Shown here in pieces: positions 1 to 8,207 of a stretch of 64,000 nt of DNA (positions within the stretch are counted from its first letter, which is position 1; every line of letters begins with the position of its first letter). The stretch is from the NCBI GenBank assembly GCA_947626565.1, contig CANQSQ010000001.1, positions 28,900 to 92,899 on the forward strand. The letters run 5' to 3'. Source of the DNA: an uncultured Bacilli bacterium (lineage in GTDB: Bacteria; Bacillota_I; Bacilli_A; RF39; UBA660). The translations under genes and the position numbers were made by a program. The notes under the pieces were generated by a model that made no database searches, was not told the DNA's origin, and saw only the letters and a list, made by a program, of their open reading frames with translations.

Positions 1-881
1 ATGCCCTTTTTACTAGCAGCTCCGATTCCACAAAAGTAACCAAGAGGAATGGAAATAACTAGGGCACAGGGACAAGAAGTTACTAAAAAGACGAGAGCTC
101 TATAAATCCAGGTATGATAATCTTTAGTGATTAAAGTTGGAATAAGAGCAATTATAAGAGCACAAAAAACAATAACAGGTGTATATATTTTAGCGAAGCG
201 ACTAAAAAAAGTTTCAGTTTTACTTTTACCCTCTTCAGTTTCAGAAAGTAATTTCATGATTCTCGCAGCTGTAGTAGAAGTAGCGGTTGATGTTGATTTT
301 ACTTTGATAAGTGAATCTCTATTGATACAACCACAAAGTATTTGATCATTAATGGTTACCTTTTTAGGAATGGCTTCACCGGTTAAGGGATAGGTATCAA
401 GAAAAGTTGTTCCTTCTAAAACTATTCCATCTAATGGTACTCTTTCACCAGGTTTTACAATAAAAATATCATCTATTTGGGCATCATCAACAGGAATAAT
501 TTTAGTGGCATTGCCATCTTGTAAAGTAACAGAATCAACTCGTAAATTGAGAAGTTCAGTAATAGACTTTTTACTTTTATAAACAGCTAAATCAGATAAA
601 TACTCCCCTATTTCAAATAAAAGCATAACCATGACAGCTTCTTCATAATTTTTTATTATAAAAGCGCCAATAGTAGCAATAATCATAAGTAGATTTTCAT
701 CAAAGAAATTTTTTTCTTTAATATTATCTAGTGCTTCAAGATAAATGGGATAACTAATAACTACGTAAGAAATAATTAAAAGGACTAACTGGAAGGGATT
801 ATTTTTAAAAAATAAGGCACTTATAAAAAATGCAATACTAATTATAATTCTTACTAAATTGACATTAAAAAACTTTTTCAT
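1..881 (-). CDS. Heavy-metal P1B-type ATPase (CadA/ZntA-like), partial at window edge
   Basis: Missing from the ORF track because it has no stop inside the window; I translated it by hand. It is the N-terminal 293 codons or so of a metal-exporting ATPase. Visible are paired N-terminal membrane helices, the actuator motif PLTGEAIPKK, and the transmembrane metal-site motif SCPCALV near the window edge. The phosphorylation DKTG motif and the ATP-binding domain lie beyond base 1. The protein starts directly in membrane helices (MKKFFNVNLVRIII), so there is no N-terminal HMA metal-binding domain. The ATG overlaps the TGA stop of the upstream repressor gene (ATGA), with GGAGG just upstream, so the two genes form one operon. 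The CPC motif and the SmtB-like regulator suggest Zn/Cd/Pb efflux; the exact metal is inference. Confidence 0.9.
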   Translation of the reverse strand, partial: MKKFFNVNLVRIIISIAFFISALFFKNNPFQLVLLIISYVVISYPIYLEALDNIKEKNFFDENLLMIIATIGAFIIKNYEEAVMVMLLFEIGEYLSDLAVYKSKKSITELLNLRVDSVTLQDGNATKIIPVDDAQIDDIFIVKPGERVPLDGIVLEGTTFLDTYPLTGEAIPKKVTINDQILCGCINRDSLIKVKSTSTATSTTAARIMKLLSETEEGKSKTETFFSRFAKIYTPVIVFCALIIALIPTLITKDYHTWIYRALVFLVTSCPCALVISIPLGYFCGIGAASKKG

Positions 882-1177
882 TGCATTACCTCCGAAATAT
901 GTTCAAGACCATATTTTAAAATTATTTTAATATGTTCATCACTAATAGAATAGTATACGTTCTTACCTATTTTTTCGGTTCTTACTAAGTTGGATGAACG
1001 AAGATTTTTCAGTTGATGAGATATAGCCGATTGAGATACATCTAAAATATCACTTAACTCATTAACACATAATGGTTTATTTAAAAGAGCATCTAAAATT
1101 CTAAGTCTGGTTTGGTCACCAAATATTTTATAAAATTCACTTAAACCGTATAATAATTCTTTACTATGTAATCGCAT
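878..1177 (-). CDS. ArsR/SmtB-family metal-responsive repressor
   Basis: A 99-residue winged-helix repressor. The core region (FGDQTRLRILDALL, then ELSDILDVSQSAISHQLKNLR) is the ArsR-family DNA-binding fold with its recognition helix. The C-terminal helix DEHIKIILKYGLEHISE has Asp, His at +2, His at +13 and Glu at +16. This is the alpha-5 metal-site spacing of SmtB (D, H, H, E) and CzrA (D, H, H, H). There is no N-terminal CxC or alpha-3 Cys site. It is therefore predicted to be a Zn-type sensor that releases the operator when metal binds. It is co-transcribed with the efflux ATPase through an ATGA overlap. The start is supported by AAAGGAG upstream of the ATG. Confidence 0.93.
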   Translation of the reverse strand: MRLHSKELLYGLSEFYKIFGDQTRLRILDALLNKPLCVNELSDILDVSQSAISHQLKNLRSSNLVRTEKIGKNVYYSISDEHIKIILKYGLEHISEVMQ

Positions 1178-1190
1178 TTTATTCTCCTTT

Positions 1191-1243
1191 ACATGAATGA
1201 TTGTTCATATATTCATACTATTATATGTTACAATTATTGTCAA
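1191..1243 (-). promoter_or_regulatory. Promoter plus ArsR/SmtB-type operator of the metal-efflux operon
   Basis: On the minus strand, TTGACA (1238-1243) and TAGTAT (1215-1220) are 17 bp apart. Directly downstream, ATATGAACAATCATTCAT (about 1193-1210) is an imperfect inverted repeat of the ATGAACA-N-TTCAT kind bound by SmtB/CzrA/CadC proteins. It would cover the transcription start, so a bound repressor would block RNA polymerase. Confidence 0.75.
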
Positions 1244-1337
1244 TATATTTTAAGTATAGTTGACAAATTTTTTTGTTGAGTATTTTAGTCTTCTATGATA
1301 GACTAGAAAATAGTTTTAAGTGAAAGGATATAGTAAT

Positions 1338-2243
1338 ATGGCTTGGAATTATAGACTTATTGAAAAAAGAATATTTGACTTAGAATGTAAACCAAGTCTT
1401 GATACCAAAGAGAAAATTGCTTTAGCTCAACTACGTTATTTATTAGGAATTTATGATAATTTTATGTTTTTTAAGTATCAAAAAAGTGATGAGCAAATTT
1501 TCTCTATATTACAAGAACGCGCTACTATTTATAACGATATTTGGAAAGATGAAAAACTTAGGCTTAAGAAAACACAAGAAGTTGATTTTTCTTTAGATGA
1601 AGCATTAGAAATAATGCATGACTTTTATATGGAACAAAGTGATACTTTTAAAAAGGCTTTTTTACAATTATTTAAAGAGCAAAGTAATATTATAAATGTT
1701 AGTGATAGTGACTCGTATACTTTTTATATTAGTATTTTTAAACAGACCTATATTAATATTACAAAAGATAAAACAATGAATTTTTTAAGTGATTTAGTTC
1801 ATGAATTTGCGCATGGTATGGCTAGTGTTATTAATGAAGATTTTAATAATAATAAGAATTATTCTTTAATAACAGAAGTTAATTCTATTTATTTTCAAAA
1901 GAAATTTTTAGATTATTTATTTAAAAATAATATTTATCCGGAGTTAGCTTTAAATGAAGAAATTAGATATGACAAATTTATTAATAGTGCTGGTAAGAGT
2001 ATTATTAATAATAAATATCTTTTAGATTGTTGGGATGAGTGTACTTATTTTAATTCTTTTTTGGTGGCGATAGAATTATATATGAATGAAAACGGATTAG
2101 ATTACTTAGAAAAAATTTTGTTAGAGACACCGCAAGATATTTATGAAGGGGCAATAGCTCCTGATAAGTATATTGAAGTTAATAAGAATATAGAAAATTA
2201 TCAAAAAAAACTTATTATATTAAATAATCAATATAATAAGTAG
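1338..2243 (+). CDS. Compact M3-like zinc metallopeptidase
   Basis: About 301 residues. The zinc motif HEFAH (DLVHEFAHGMAS, about residues 155-166) is followed some 20 residues later by a TEVNSIYFQK segment that can supply the third zinc ligand Glu. This is the gluzincin arrangement of M3 oligoendopeptidases (HExxH, then a helix with EvaS). Classical PepF/M3 enzymes are about 600 residues, so this would be a reduced or divergent member. No signal peptide or TM segment is visible, so it is probably cytoplasmic. The track start at 1320 is a GTG upstream of the AAAGGA box; the ATG at 1338 sits 9 nt after that box and is preferred. It converges on the femX-like gene with only 6 nt between stops and no obvious terminator. 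Confidence 0.65.
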   Translation: MAWNYRLIEKRIFDLECKPSLDTKEKIALAQLRYLLGIYDNFMFFKYQKSDEQIFSILQERATIYNDIWKDEKLRLKKTQEVDFSLDEALEIMHDFYMEQSDTFKKAFLQLFKEQSNIINVSDSDSYTFYISIFKQTYINITKDKTMNFLSDLVHEFAHGMASVINEDFNNNKNYSLITEVNSIYFQKKFLDYLFKNNIYPELALNEEIRYDKFINSAGKSIINNKYLLDCWDECTYFNSFLVAIELYMNENGLDYLEKILLETPQDIYEGAIAPDKYIEVNKNIENYQKKLIILNNQYNK

Positions 2244-2249
2244 GTTAAT

Positions 2250-3476
2250 TTATTTTTTTATTTTATGAATAAGTTTTAATAAATAATAGTGATAAGAAAG
2301 AGGTAATTCAAACTCCCCTATTAGTTCTTCAACATAACCATTAAAACCTTTTTTAAATTCATAGATACCATAATCTTTAGGATGAGTAGCAATATTAGCA
2401 GGAATACCATAAAAATTATGCTTTTTAAAGCCATGTTTTAGACCATATTTAATTAGTTCCCATTGAATTAAATATTGAGAATTAAATTTCAAAAATTCCT
2501 CATAATTACCACTTGATAAATAAATAATTTCAGGTTGAATTAATATAAACATAGAGCCAGATAAAGTTATGATATCTTTTTTTTGTTCGTTACGAATAGC
2601 ATTAGACTCATCTATTCTTTTATTTAATGTCTTAAGATCTTCTTCTATATTTTTTCTTTTACCATCATTAGCTTTATTAGGACTTAGTTTAGCTAGTTTG
2701 TCTTCTTTTTCGTGTTTTTCAGCTTCTAATTTAGTAATATATTTTTTTAAATTAAGCTCAGTAATAAAAAATTTAACTTCATCTTTGTCATGGAATAATT
2801 TATACATGTCTTGATAATAAGATATGTTACGAACATGGAAACTTTTTCTAGCACCTGTTTCTTCCAAAATATTATGAAAACGTTCTAATTCATCATAAGA
2901 AACTTCATGAACTTCAATACCAAATTTTTCTGTTTTACGAATAATATTACGGGTATTTTGACGCATTTCTTTTAATAAATCTTCTTCCGTTTTATTTTCT
3001 AGGTCTAAAGAAAACATCCACCCTACTTGTTCCATATCTTTGATAGGAACTTTTTTAAAGCCAAGTTCTTCTAAATGTTTAACAACATTAGAATTATCTA
3101 CGCCTCCTTCAACAAGGTTGCCGTCAATATCACGTTGTTTATAAATTAGATATGGGTCAACACGAAAAACATAGGCTTTTTTAGTTTTAAGATATTTCTT
3201 TAATTCAGTGGTAAAAAAAGTCACTAACTCTTCATTATGAAAATCAAGAAGATAACCACGAGGAGAATAATATTCATAACGATTAAAATGGGCTTTACGA
3301 GATAAAAGCATGGTTGCAGCGATGATCTTTTTCTTGTCTTTTACACCTACATAAGTTGTGGTCCAATGGGCTTTTTCACGTAGTTTTCCTATTTCAATAG
3401 CCGATAAAAAGGTTTTTAAAGGATGTTTTTCCCAGTATTTTTGATATTCTTTTTCGGTTAATTCAACAAATTGCAT
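2250..3476 (-). CDS. FemABX-family aminoacyltransferase (peptidoglycan cross-bridge)
   Basis: 408 residues. The family transfers amino acids from aminoacyl-tRNA to lipid II to build the interpeptide bridge. Two GNAT-like halves are separated by a charged coiled-coil arm (about residues 245-300, LEAEKHEKEDKLAKL and LKTLNKRIDE), the hallmark of FemA/MurM. Family-like stretches include YYSPRGYLLDF, MRQNTRNIIRKTEKFGI, SGSMFIL and YGIPANIATHPKDYGIYEFKKGFNG, the last being the typical C-terminal FxG...YGI..FKxGF region. It is the last gene of a minus-strand operon after the lipid kinase and two membrane proteins. The start has TAGGAGTGAT upstream. Which amino acid is added cannot be told from sequence. 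Confidence 0.9.
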   Translation of the reverse strand: MQFVELTEKEYQKYWEKHPLKTFLSAIEIGKLREKAHWTTTYVGVKDKKKIIAATMLLSRKAHFNRYEYYSPRGYLLDFHNEELVTFFTTELKKYLKTKKAYVFRVDPYLIYKQRDIDGNLVEGGVDNSNVVKHLEELGFKKVPIKDMEQVGWMFSLDLENKTEEDLLKEMRQNTRNIIRKTEKFGIEVHEVSYDELERFHNILEETGARKSFHVRNISYYQDMYKLFHDKDEVKFFITELNLKKYITKLEAEKHEKEDKLAKLSPNKANDGKRKNIEEDLKTLNKRIDESNAIRNEQKKDIITLSGSMFILIQPEIIYLSSGNYEEFLKFNSQYLIQWELIKYGLKHGFKKHNFYGIPANIATHPKDYGIYEFKKGFNGYVEELIGEFELPLSYHYYLLKLIHKIKK

Positions 3477-3486
3477 TATATCACTC

Positions 3487-4173
3487 CTAATGTTTTTTAG
3501 ATTTTCTTTTTCTTAAAGAAATATGTAGTGGATGGTAAATCTCAATATTGAATATAGTCATTAATAAAGAGATAATGGTAAGAATTAAAATGACACTTAC
3601 TATAAACAAAGGCATATTAAATTCATTAGTTTTTTCTTTAGTAGTATCAAGATAACTGTTAGTTAAATATTTTTCATAATTGTCATCAGTTATAACTACT
3701 TCATTATCAGCTGGGACAAAGTTAGGAAGATTTTTGATAGCTAATGTTTTTAAATTACTATTAACGATAACGGGATAGCCATAAACCTTTAGAGGTTTAG
3801 GAACGGTAGTTGTTCTTTCATAAGTATAATCAATTATATCTTTATACTTGGCATAATCATCTTCATTTATCGCAATGAGATAAGTGTGCCATTTTCCAGT
3901 AATTTCTTTTTCAATTACAAAATGAATACCAATATTTTTTTCTGGATAAGAGGCAAATTGCTCCGACATTTTAGATATTTCAATATAAGTATAATCAGTT
4001 GTTTCTTCGACTTCATTCCATGGTAAGATAGCTATATCTTCTTGATATAATTTATAGTCATATACCCCTAATATAGTAATAATAATTAGATGTATTATGA
4101 TTAGTAGCATCTTCATGGCAAATGATTTTTCATTAAATTTTTTCTTTAATTTGGTTCTTTTTTTATTATGCAT
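3487..4173 (-). CDS. Hypothetical membrane protein with an extracytoplasmic domain
   Basis: 228 residues that I do not recognise. A basic N-terminus (KKRTKLKKKF) precedes TM1 (about 20-40, MLLIIIHLIIITILGVY). A domain of about 150 residues follows, then TM2 near the C-terminus (LFIVSVILILTIISLLMTIF) and a basic tail. This places the central domain outside. It has no cysteines or obvious catalytic motif. It lies between the DUF2238-like gene (13 nt) and femX (10 nt), so it is co-transcribed with envelope genes and probably has an envelope role. Confidence 0.75.
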   Translation of the reverse strand: MHNKKRTKLKKKFNEKSFAMKMLLIIIHLIIITILGVYDYKLYQEDIAILPWNEVEETTDYTYIEISKMSEQFASYPEKNIGIHFVIEKEITGKWHTYLIAINEDDYAKYKDIIDYTYERTTTVPKPLKVYGYPVIVNSNLKTLAIKNLPNFVPADNEVVITDDNYEKYLTNSYLDTTKEKTNEFNMPLFIVSVILILTIISLLMTIFNIEIYHPLHISLRKRKSKKH

Positions 4174-4186
4174 AATAAAACCCCTT

Positions 4187-5011
4187 TTATTCTTCTTTTA
4201 ATTGTCGTTTCTTCTTAGGAATAAAGCGGGAAGCAAATTTATAGTCATCCCTATTCTTTATATATAGACTTCCTAAAATACAGAAGGAAATAGCACCAAC
4301 AAAATTAACAAATAGATCTTTCATCGTATCTATTAATCCAACTTCTAAGTAGCCACCTTCAATGGTCATTAATTTATCATTGTTTTGATTAAAAAGTTCG
4401 GTTTTCGATATATTATCAACTATGACAGGAGTATTTTTTTTATCTTTGTTTAATTCAACGGAAGAAATTTTTTGAACTAGACGATCTTTTTGCATATCAA
4501 GGGCAAAATACTGGTCCATTGTAAATTCACAAAATTCCCATAAAACCCCGATAGTCATGGAAAAACAAAAAGCAACAAGTCCAACAAAAGCAGGAGTTAA
4601 ATTAAATTGAATCGTTTCCGTATTATTTAAAATATCAATTAATGATAACCCAACAGCGGCACATAAAAAGCCGTTTAAAGTATGAAGCATAGTATCCCAA
4701 TGAGTAAAAACACCATAAAAATTTTGAATTTCACCAAGAATTTCAGCGGAAAATATAAAAAGATAAACAACAATTTCTAAGGTAGTTGGTAATTCAATAT
4801 TAAATCGTTTGGAAATAAGATTAGGCAACGTAAACAATATTAAAGTAAAAATACATAGGAAAACATTGTTCCAATTGCCATGGATACTTTGAGCTACCAT
4901 ACAAATGATAACTAAAAATCTTAAAAAAAGATAAACAAATAAATTTAAAGTTAATTTAGGTTTTTCTTTTTTTATGGGACTTTGATTACTTTTAATTTTT
5001 TCTTTTTTCAT
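4187..5011 (-). CDS. DUF2238/YjdF-like integral membrane protein
   Basis: 274 residues with about six membrane helices between residues 25 and 245. The stretch DTMLHTLNGFLCAAVGLSLIDI followed by MTIGVLWEFCEFTMDQYFALDMQ is characteristic of the DUF2238/YjdF membrane family (conserved His/Asn pair, then GxxWExxEFxxD). Between the fifth and sixth helices is a loop of about 60 residues. The N- and C-termini are basic and probably cytoplasmic. The function of the family is unknown. It sits 4 nt after the lipid kinase gene in the same operon. Confidence 0.75.
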   Translation of the reverse strand: MKKEKIKSNQSPIKKEKPKLTLNLFVYLFLRFLVIICMVAQSIHGNWNNVFLCIFTLILFTLPNLISKRFNIELPTTLEIVVYLFIFSAEILGEIQNFYGVFTHWDTMLHTLNGFLCAAVGLSLIDILNNTETIQFNLTPAFVGLVAFCFSMTIGVLWEFCEFTMDQYFALDMQKDRLVQKISSVELNKDKKNTPVIVDNISKTELFNQNNDKLMTIEGGYLEVGLIDTMKDLFVNFVGAISFCILGSLYIKNRDDYKFASRFIPKKKRQLKEE

Positions 5012-5015
5012 AATA

Positions 5016-5942
5016 TCATTCCTTATTTTGAAAAAGCTTATTGATTTTTTCGGTCGGCAATAGCATTTTCATATTCTTTTCTACTTTAAAAGAAAACTTT
5101 TTAGTATCCGTACGATATTCTTCACCATCAATACACCAAGAAGTCTTTGGACCTGTTAAAAATTCAATCTCAAAGTTATCGGTTCGGTAATAGGTTATTC
5201 CAGGTATATCTTTAACATCAATAGTATTAATTAAAACGAGCATTTTAAGCATATCTTTTTTTGTTTTTACATCGGCTAAAGCTATTTCAAACTTATTATC
5301 ATCTAATTTAACATCATAATAAATATCTGATACACCTGCTACTCGGGAAGAATTAGTTATAAAGATAAAGGAATATTTACCTTCATAGGTTTTGTTGTTG
5401 ATTTTGTATTTTATATCATAGCAATTTATTTTGTTGCGAAATTGTTTAAGACCATACATGATATAGGCAATTTTTCCATATTTCTTTTTTAATTCACGTG
5501 GTGTATTATAGGCCATATCGATATAATCACCAAGACAAGCTACATAGACAAATGGAGTATTATTTATATAGCAAATATCAATATTCTTGGCTTTACCTTG
5601 TAAAATTTTTTCAAGATTTTCATTGATGTTGCGACTAAGTCCATACATATTACCAACATCATTAGTGGTACCCATAGGAAGATTAGCCAGAGTAAGTTTT
5701 TTTATTCTTTGCGTATTACCAGTTACTACTTCATTTAATGTTCCATCTCCACCAGCTGAAATAACTAAATCAATGTCATCGTCTAGTTCTTTTACAATAC
5801 GAATGGCATCAAACTTAGCTTTAGTAACTTTAATCTCTGTTTCATAACCATATTTACGGAGAATGTCATAGAGATTTTTTAAGTTATTGATTTTTTTCTT
5901 CTTACCACTAGCTGGATTCATGATAATTACACATTTTCGCAC
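5016..5942 (-). CDS. Diacylglycerol kinase/YegS-family lipid kinase
   Basis: 308 residues. The N-terminal NPASGKKKK, the ATP-binding loop SAGGDGTLNEVVTG and PMGTTNDVGNMYGLS are the DAGK catalytic-domain signatures. The C-terminal beta domain contains YWCIDGEEY-like sequence (SWCIDGEEY), as in DgkB. DgkB phosphorylates diacylglycerol released when LtaS builds lipoteichoic acid, and an ltaS gene lies at 48450-50531, so that role fits, although sphingosine-kinase-like relatives cannot be excluded. The start is GTG with GGAGATG upstream. It is the first gene of the operon ending in femX, preceded by an extended -10 promoter. Confidence 0.9.
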   Translation of the reverse strand: MRKCVIIMNPASGKKKKINNLKNLYDILRKYGYETEIKVTKAKFDAIRIVKELDDDIDLVISAGGDGTLNEVVTGNTQRIKKLTLANLPMGTTNDVGNMYGLSRNINENLEKILQGKAKNIDICYINNTPFVYVACLGDYIDMAYNTPRELKKKYGKIAYIMYGLKQFRNKINCYDIKYKINNKTYEGKYSFIFITNSSRVAGVSDIYYDVKLDDNKFEIALADVKTKKDMLKMLVLINTIDVKDIPGITYYRTDNFEIEFLTGPKTSWCIDGEEYRTDTKKFSFKVEKNMKMLLPTEKINKLFQNKE

Positions 5943-5968
5943 AAAATCATCTCCATTTTATTAGTTTT

Positions 5969-5977
5969 ATTATAACA
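5969..5977 (-). promoter_or_regulatory. Extended -10 promoter for the lipid kinase operon
   Basis: The minus strand reads TGTTATAAT, an extended -10 element about 27-35 nt upstream of the GTG start. No good -35 box is visible. Confidence 0.55.
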
Positions 5978-6015
5978 CATTTTGAAGCAAATAACAGGTT
6001 GATTTAAATATATAG

Positions 6016-6040
6016 AAAAAGTACTAATTAATAGTACTTA
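6016..6040 (-). terminator. Terminator after the GH25 gene
   Basis: The minus strand has AAGTACTA / TAGTACTT as a perfect 8-bp stem with a 5-nt loop, followed by TTT, directly after the stop codon. Confidence 0.75.
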
Positions 6041-8197
6041 TTAGTAATAAAAAATATTCATATCAACATTACCATTAACGCCTGGTACTTGAGCTTCATT
6101 AGTAAATTGCCAGCCTTCATATGGTCCTTGATAAGTTATATGATCATTCCATTGTCCAACCCAAGTAGTATACTCTCTAACATCAGTTGGAAATCTTGTT
6201 TCAATAAAATATTTTGAAGCATAAACACGAGCATTTACATGCAATAACGATTGAATCTGATTAGTAAAGGTTTTAATTATTTTACCATATGTTTCTTTAC
6301 TAATGTAATCACTTGATTGACCAGTGGAATTAATATGCCAAGATTCTATATCATAGTAAATAGCAAAAAGATTAGATGAAATATAAACATTATTATTTCT
6401 GATAACATTTATAACATAATTAGCTTCTTGAAGAGCCTCTTGTTCATTTTCGGCATAACTATAGAGATAAACTGAGTAAGGAATACCTAAACGATTTAGT
6501 TCTTTGATATTTCGTAAAAACTGACTATCTAGGGTATCGGAACCACTACCTAAACGAACTATGACACCATCAACTAAACCGGAATTTCTTACTGCATCCC
6601 AATTAATTGTACCATTGTGGTAGGAAACATCGATAACATATTTTTGATTAACATAACCTTCTAGGGCACCTGTTATAGTGTTGAATTTGTAATAAGCTCC
6701 AGCTAAACGTTGGACACCAAGTGCTTGAGAACCATCAGGATTATAATAGTAAGTTAGACCATTAACATTTTTAAAACCTTGAAGATAACCATCACTATTA
6801 AAGAGATAAGCTCGACCTTCAACAGTTTGATTGCCGGTAACTAAAACACCATTTTCATCTAGGTAGAAAATATTACCATTAAGACTTTGCCAACCTCTTT
6901 TTTGACTAGAATCAATATAAGAGAAAAAGTACTTTTTATCATCAATAACCTTAAAACCTTGAACAGCAAAATAATCAGAATCAAAATAATAAGTATGTTG
7001 ATTAATTGTTTGCCATCCATATTGGACAATTCCTTCTTCATTTAAAAGAAAAAGACGATTATTTAAACTTTGTAACCCTGTTAAAAGGGCAGAAGTATTA
7101 GAACTAAAGTAATAAGTATTATTGTCTATGGTTTGAAAGCCTTGATAAGCAAAGCCATCTTCACCAAAATAGTATTTTTGATTAGCAATCATTTGCCAAC
7201 CGTATTGGACAATTCCTTGATTATTTAAGTAAAATAATTTACCATTAAGGCCTTGCCAACCACTTTTTAAAGTAGAAGTTATATTACTGAAGAAATATGT
7301 TTCATCCCCTATTTTGTGGAAACCTTGATAAGCAAAACCATCTTCACCAAAATAGTATTTTTGATTAGCAATGGTTTGCCATCCATATTGAACAATTCCT
7401 TGATTATTTAAATAAAATAATTTACCATCTATACCTTGCCAACCACTTTTTAAAGCGGAAGTTATATTACTGAAAAAGTAGGTTTCAGCCCCTATTTTAT
7501 GAAAACCTTGGTAGGCAAAACCATCTTCACCAAAATAGTATTTTTGATTAGCAATTGTTTGCCATCCATATTGGACAATTCCTTGATTATTTAAATAAAA
7601 TAATTTACCATTAAGGCCTTGCCAACCACTTTTCAAAGCGGAAGTTATATTACTGAAGAAATAAGTTTTATCCCCTATTTTGTGGAAACCTTGATAAGCA
7701 AAACCATCTTCGCCAAAATAGTAAGTATCATTATTAAACTTTTTCCAACCATAGTAAATAGTTCCATCATTATTTAAGAAAAATAATTTACCATTTAAAC
7801 CTTGAAGGTCTTTTTTTAAGACATAGTTAATATTACTAAAAAAGTATGTTTTACCATCAATCTCATGGAAACCATTATAGGCATAGTAATCATCAGGACT
7901 AAAATAATACTTATTTCCAGCAATAGTTTTCCAACCTGTATAAACAGTTCCGTCATCATTTAAGAAAAATAATTTACCATTAAGGCCTTGAAGACCTTTT
8001 TTTAAAGCACTATTAACATAACTGAAAAAATAAGTCTTCCCCTCAATATCTTTAAAACCTTGAACTTTAGTACCATTTTCATAATAATAAGTATTATTAT
8101 TTTCTTTTATCCAGCCATCATTTAAGGCGTAAATATTTTTTGGTAAAAGAATGATATTAAGAATTATAAAGAAGCTTAAGAACCATCTTTTTTTCAT
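6041..8197 (-). CDS. Secreted GH25 lysozyme with choline-binding-type wall repeats
   Basis: 718 residues. A signal peptide (MKKRWFLSFFIILNIILLP...YAL) is followed by about 24 aromatic-rich repeats of roughly 20 residues (GWQTIANQKYYFGEDGFAYQ style; CW_binding/glucan-binding family, residues ~30-515). A C-terminal GH25 muramidase domain (~520-718) follows, with VIDVSYHNGTINWDAV, the catalytic YYDIESWH motif, and WQFTNEAQVPGVNGNVDMN at the end. GH25 enzymes cut the MurNAc-GlcNAc bond of peptidoglycan; the repeats would anchor the enzyme to choline or other wall polymers. Placing repeats before the catalytic domain is the reverse of many phage lysins. It lies 10 nt downstream of the C39-like gene, in one operon. 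Three 183-bp direct DNA repeats lie inside. Confidence 0.93.
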   Translation of the reverse strand: MKKRWFLSFFIILNIILLPKNIYALNDGWIKENNNTYYYENGTKVQGFKDIEGKTYFFSYVNSALKKGLQGLNGKLFFLNDDGTVYTGWKTIAGNKYYFSPDDYYAYNGFHEIDGKTYFFSNINYVLKKDLQGLNGKLFFLNNDGTIYYGWKKFNNDTYYFGEDGFAYQGFHKIGDKTYFFSNITSALKSGWQGLNGKLFYLNNQGIVQYGWQTIANQKYYFGEDGFAYQGFHKIGAETYFFSNITSALKSGWQGIDGKLFYLNNQGIVQYGWQTIANQKYYFGEDGFAYQGFHKIGDETYFFSNITSTLKSGWQGLNGKLFYLNNQGIVQYGWQMIANQKYYFGEDGFAYQGFQTIDNNTYYFSSNTSALLTGLQSLNNRLFLLNEEGIVQYGWQTINQHTYYFDSDYFAVQGFKVIDDKKYFFSYIDSSQKRGWQSLNGNIFYLDENGVLVTGNQTVEGRAYLFNSDGYLQGFKNVNGLTYYYNPDGSQALGVQRLAGAYYKFNTITGALEGYVNQKYVIDVSYHNGTINWDAVRNSGLVDGVIVRLGSGSDTLDSQFLRNIKELNRLGIPYSVYLYSYAENEQEALQEANYVINVIRNNNVYISSNLFAIYYDIESWHINSTGQSSDYISKETYGKIIKTFTNQIQSLLHVNARVYASKYFIETRFPTDVREYTTWVGQWNDHITYQGPYEGWQFTNEAQVPGVNGNVDMNIFYY
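7141..7735 (-). repeat. 183-bp tandem repeat inside the GH25 gene
   Basis: Near-identical copies start at 7141, 7324, 7507 and 7690 (the last partial), an exact period of 183 bp or 61 residues. Each unit encodes three wall-binding motifs of 20+20+21 residues (GWQGLNGKLFYLNNQGIVQY, GWQTIANQKYYFGEDGFAYQ, then a GFHKIG... motif). Confidence 0.9.
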
Positions 8198-8207
8198 ATT
8201 TCACCTC

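Noticed and set aside
127-345. Plus-strand ORF of 72 residues at the left edge
   Set aside because: It is a shadow of the minus-strand P-type ATPase, which shows TGEA and CPC motifs in its own frame.
2569-2814. Plus-strand ORF of 81 residues
   Set aside because: Antisense of the coiled-coil arm of the FemABX gene; no supporting signals.
7141-7735. Regular repeats as a possible CRISPR array
   Set aside because: The period is 183 bp, the whole unit is repeated with no unique spacers, and it is in frame with wall-binding motifs.
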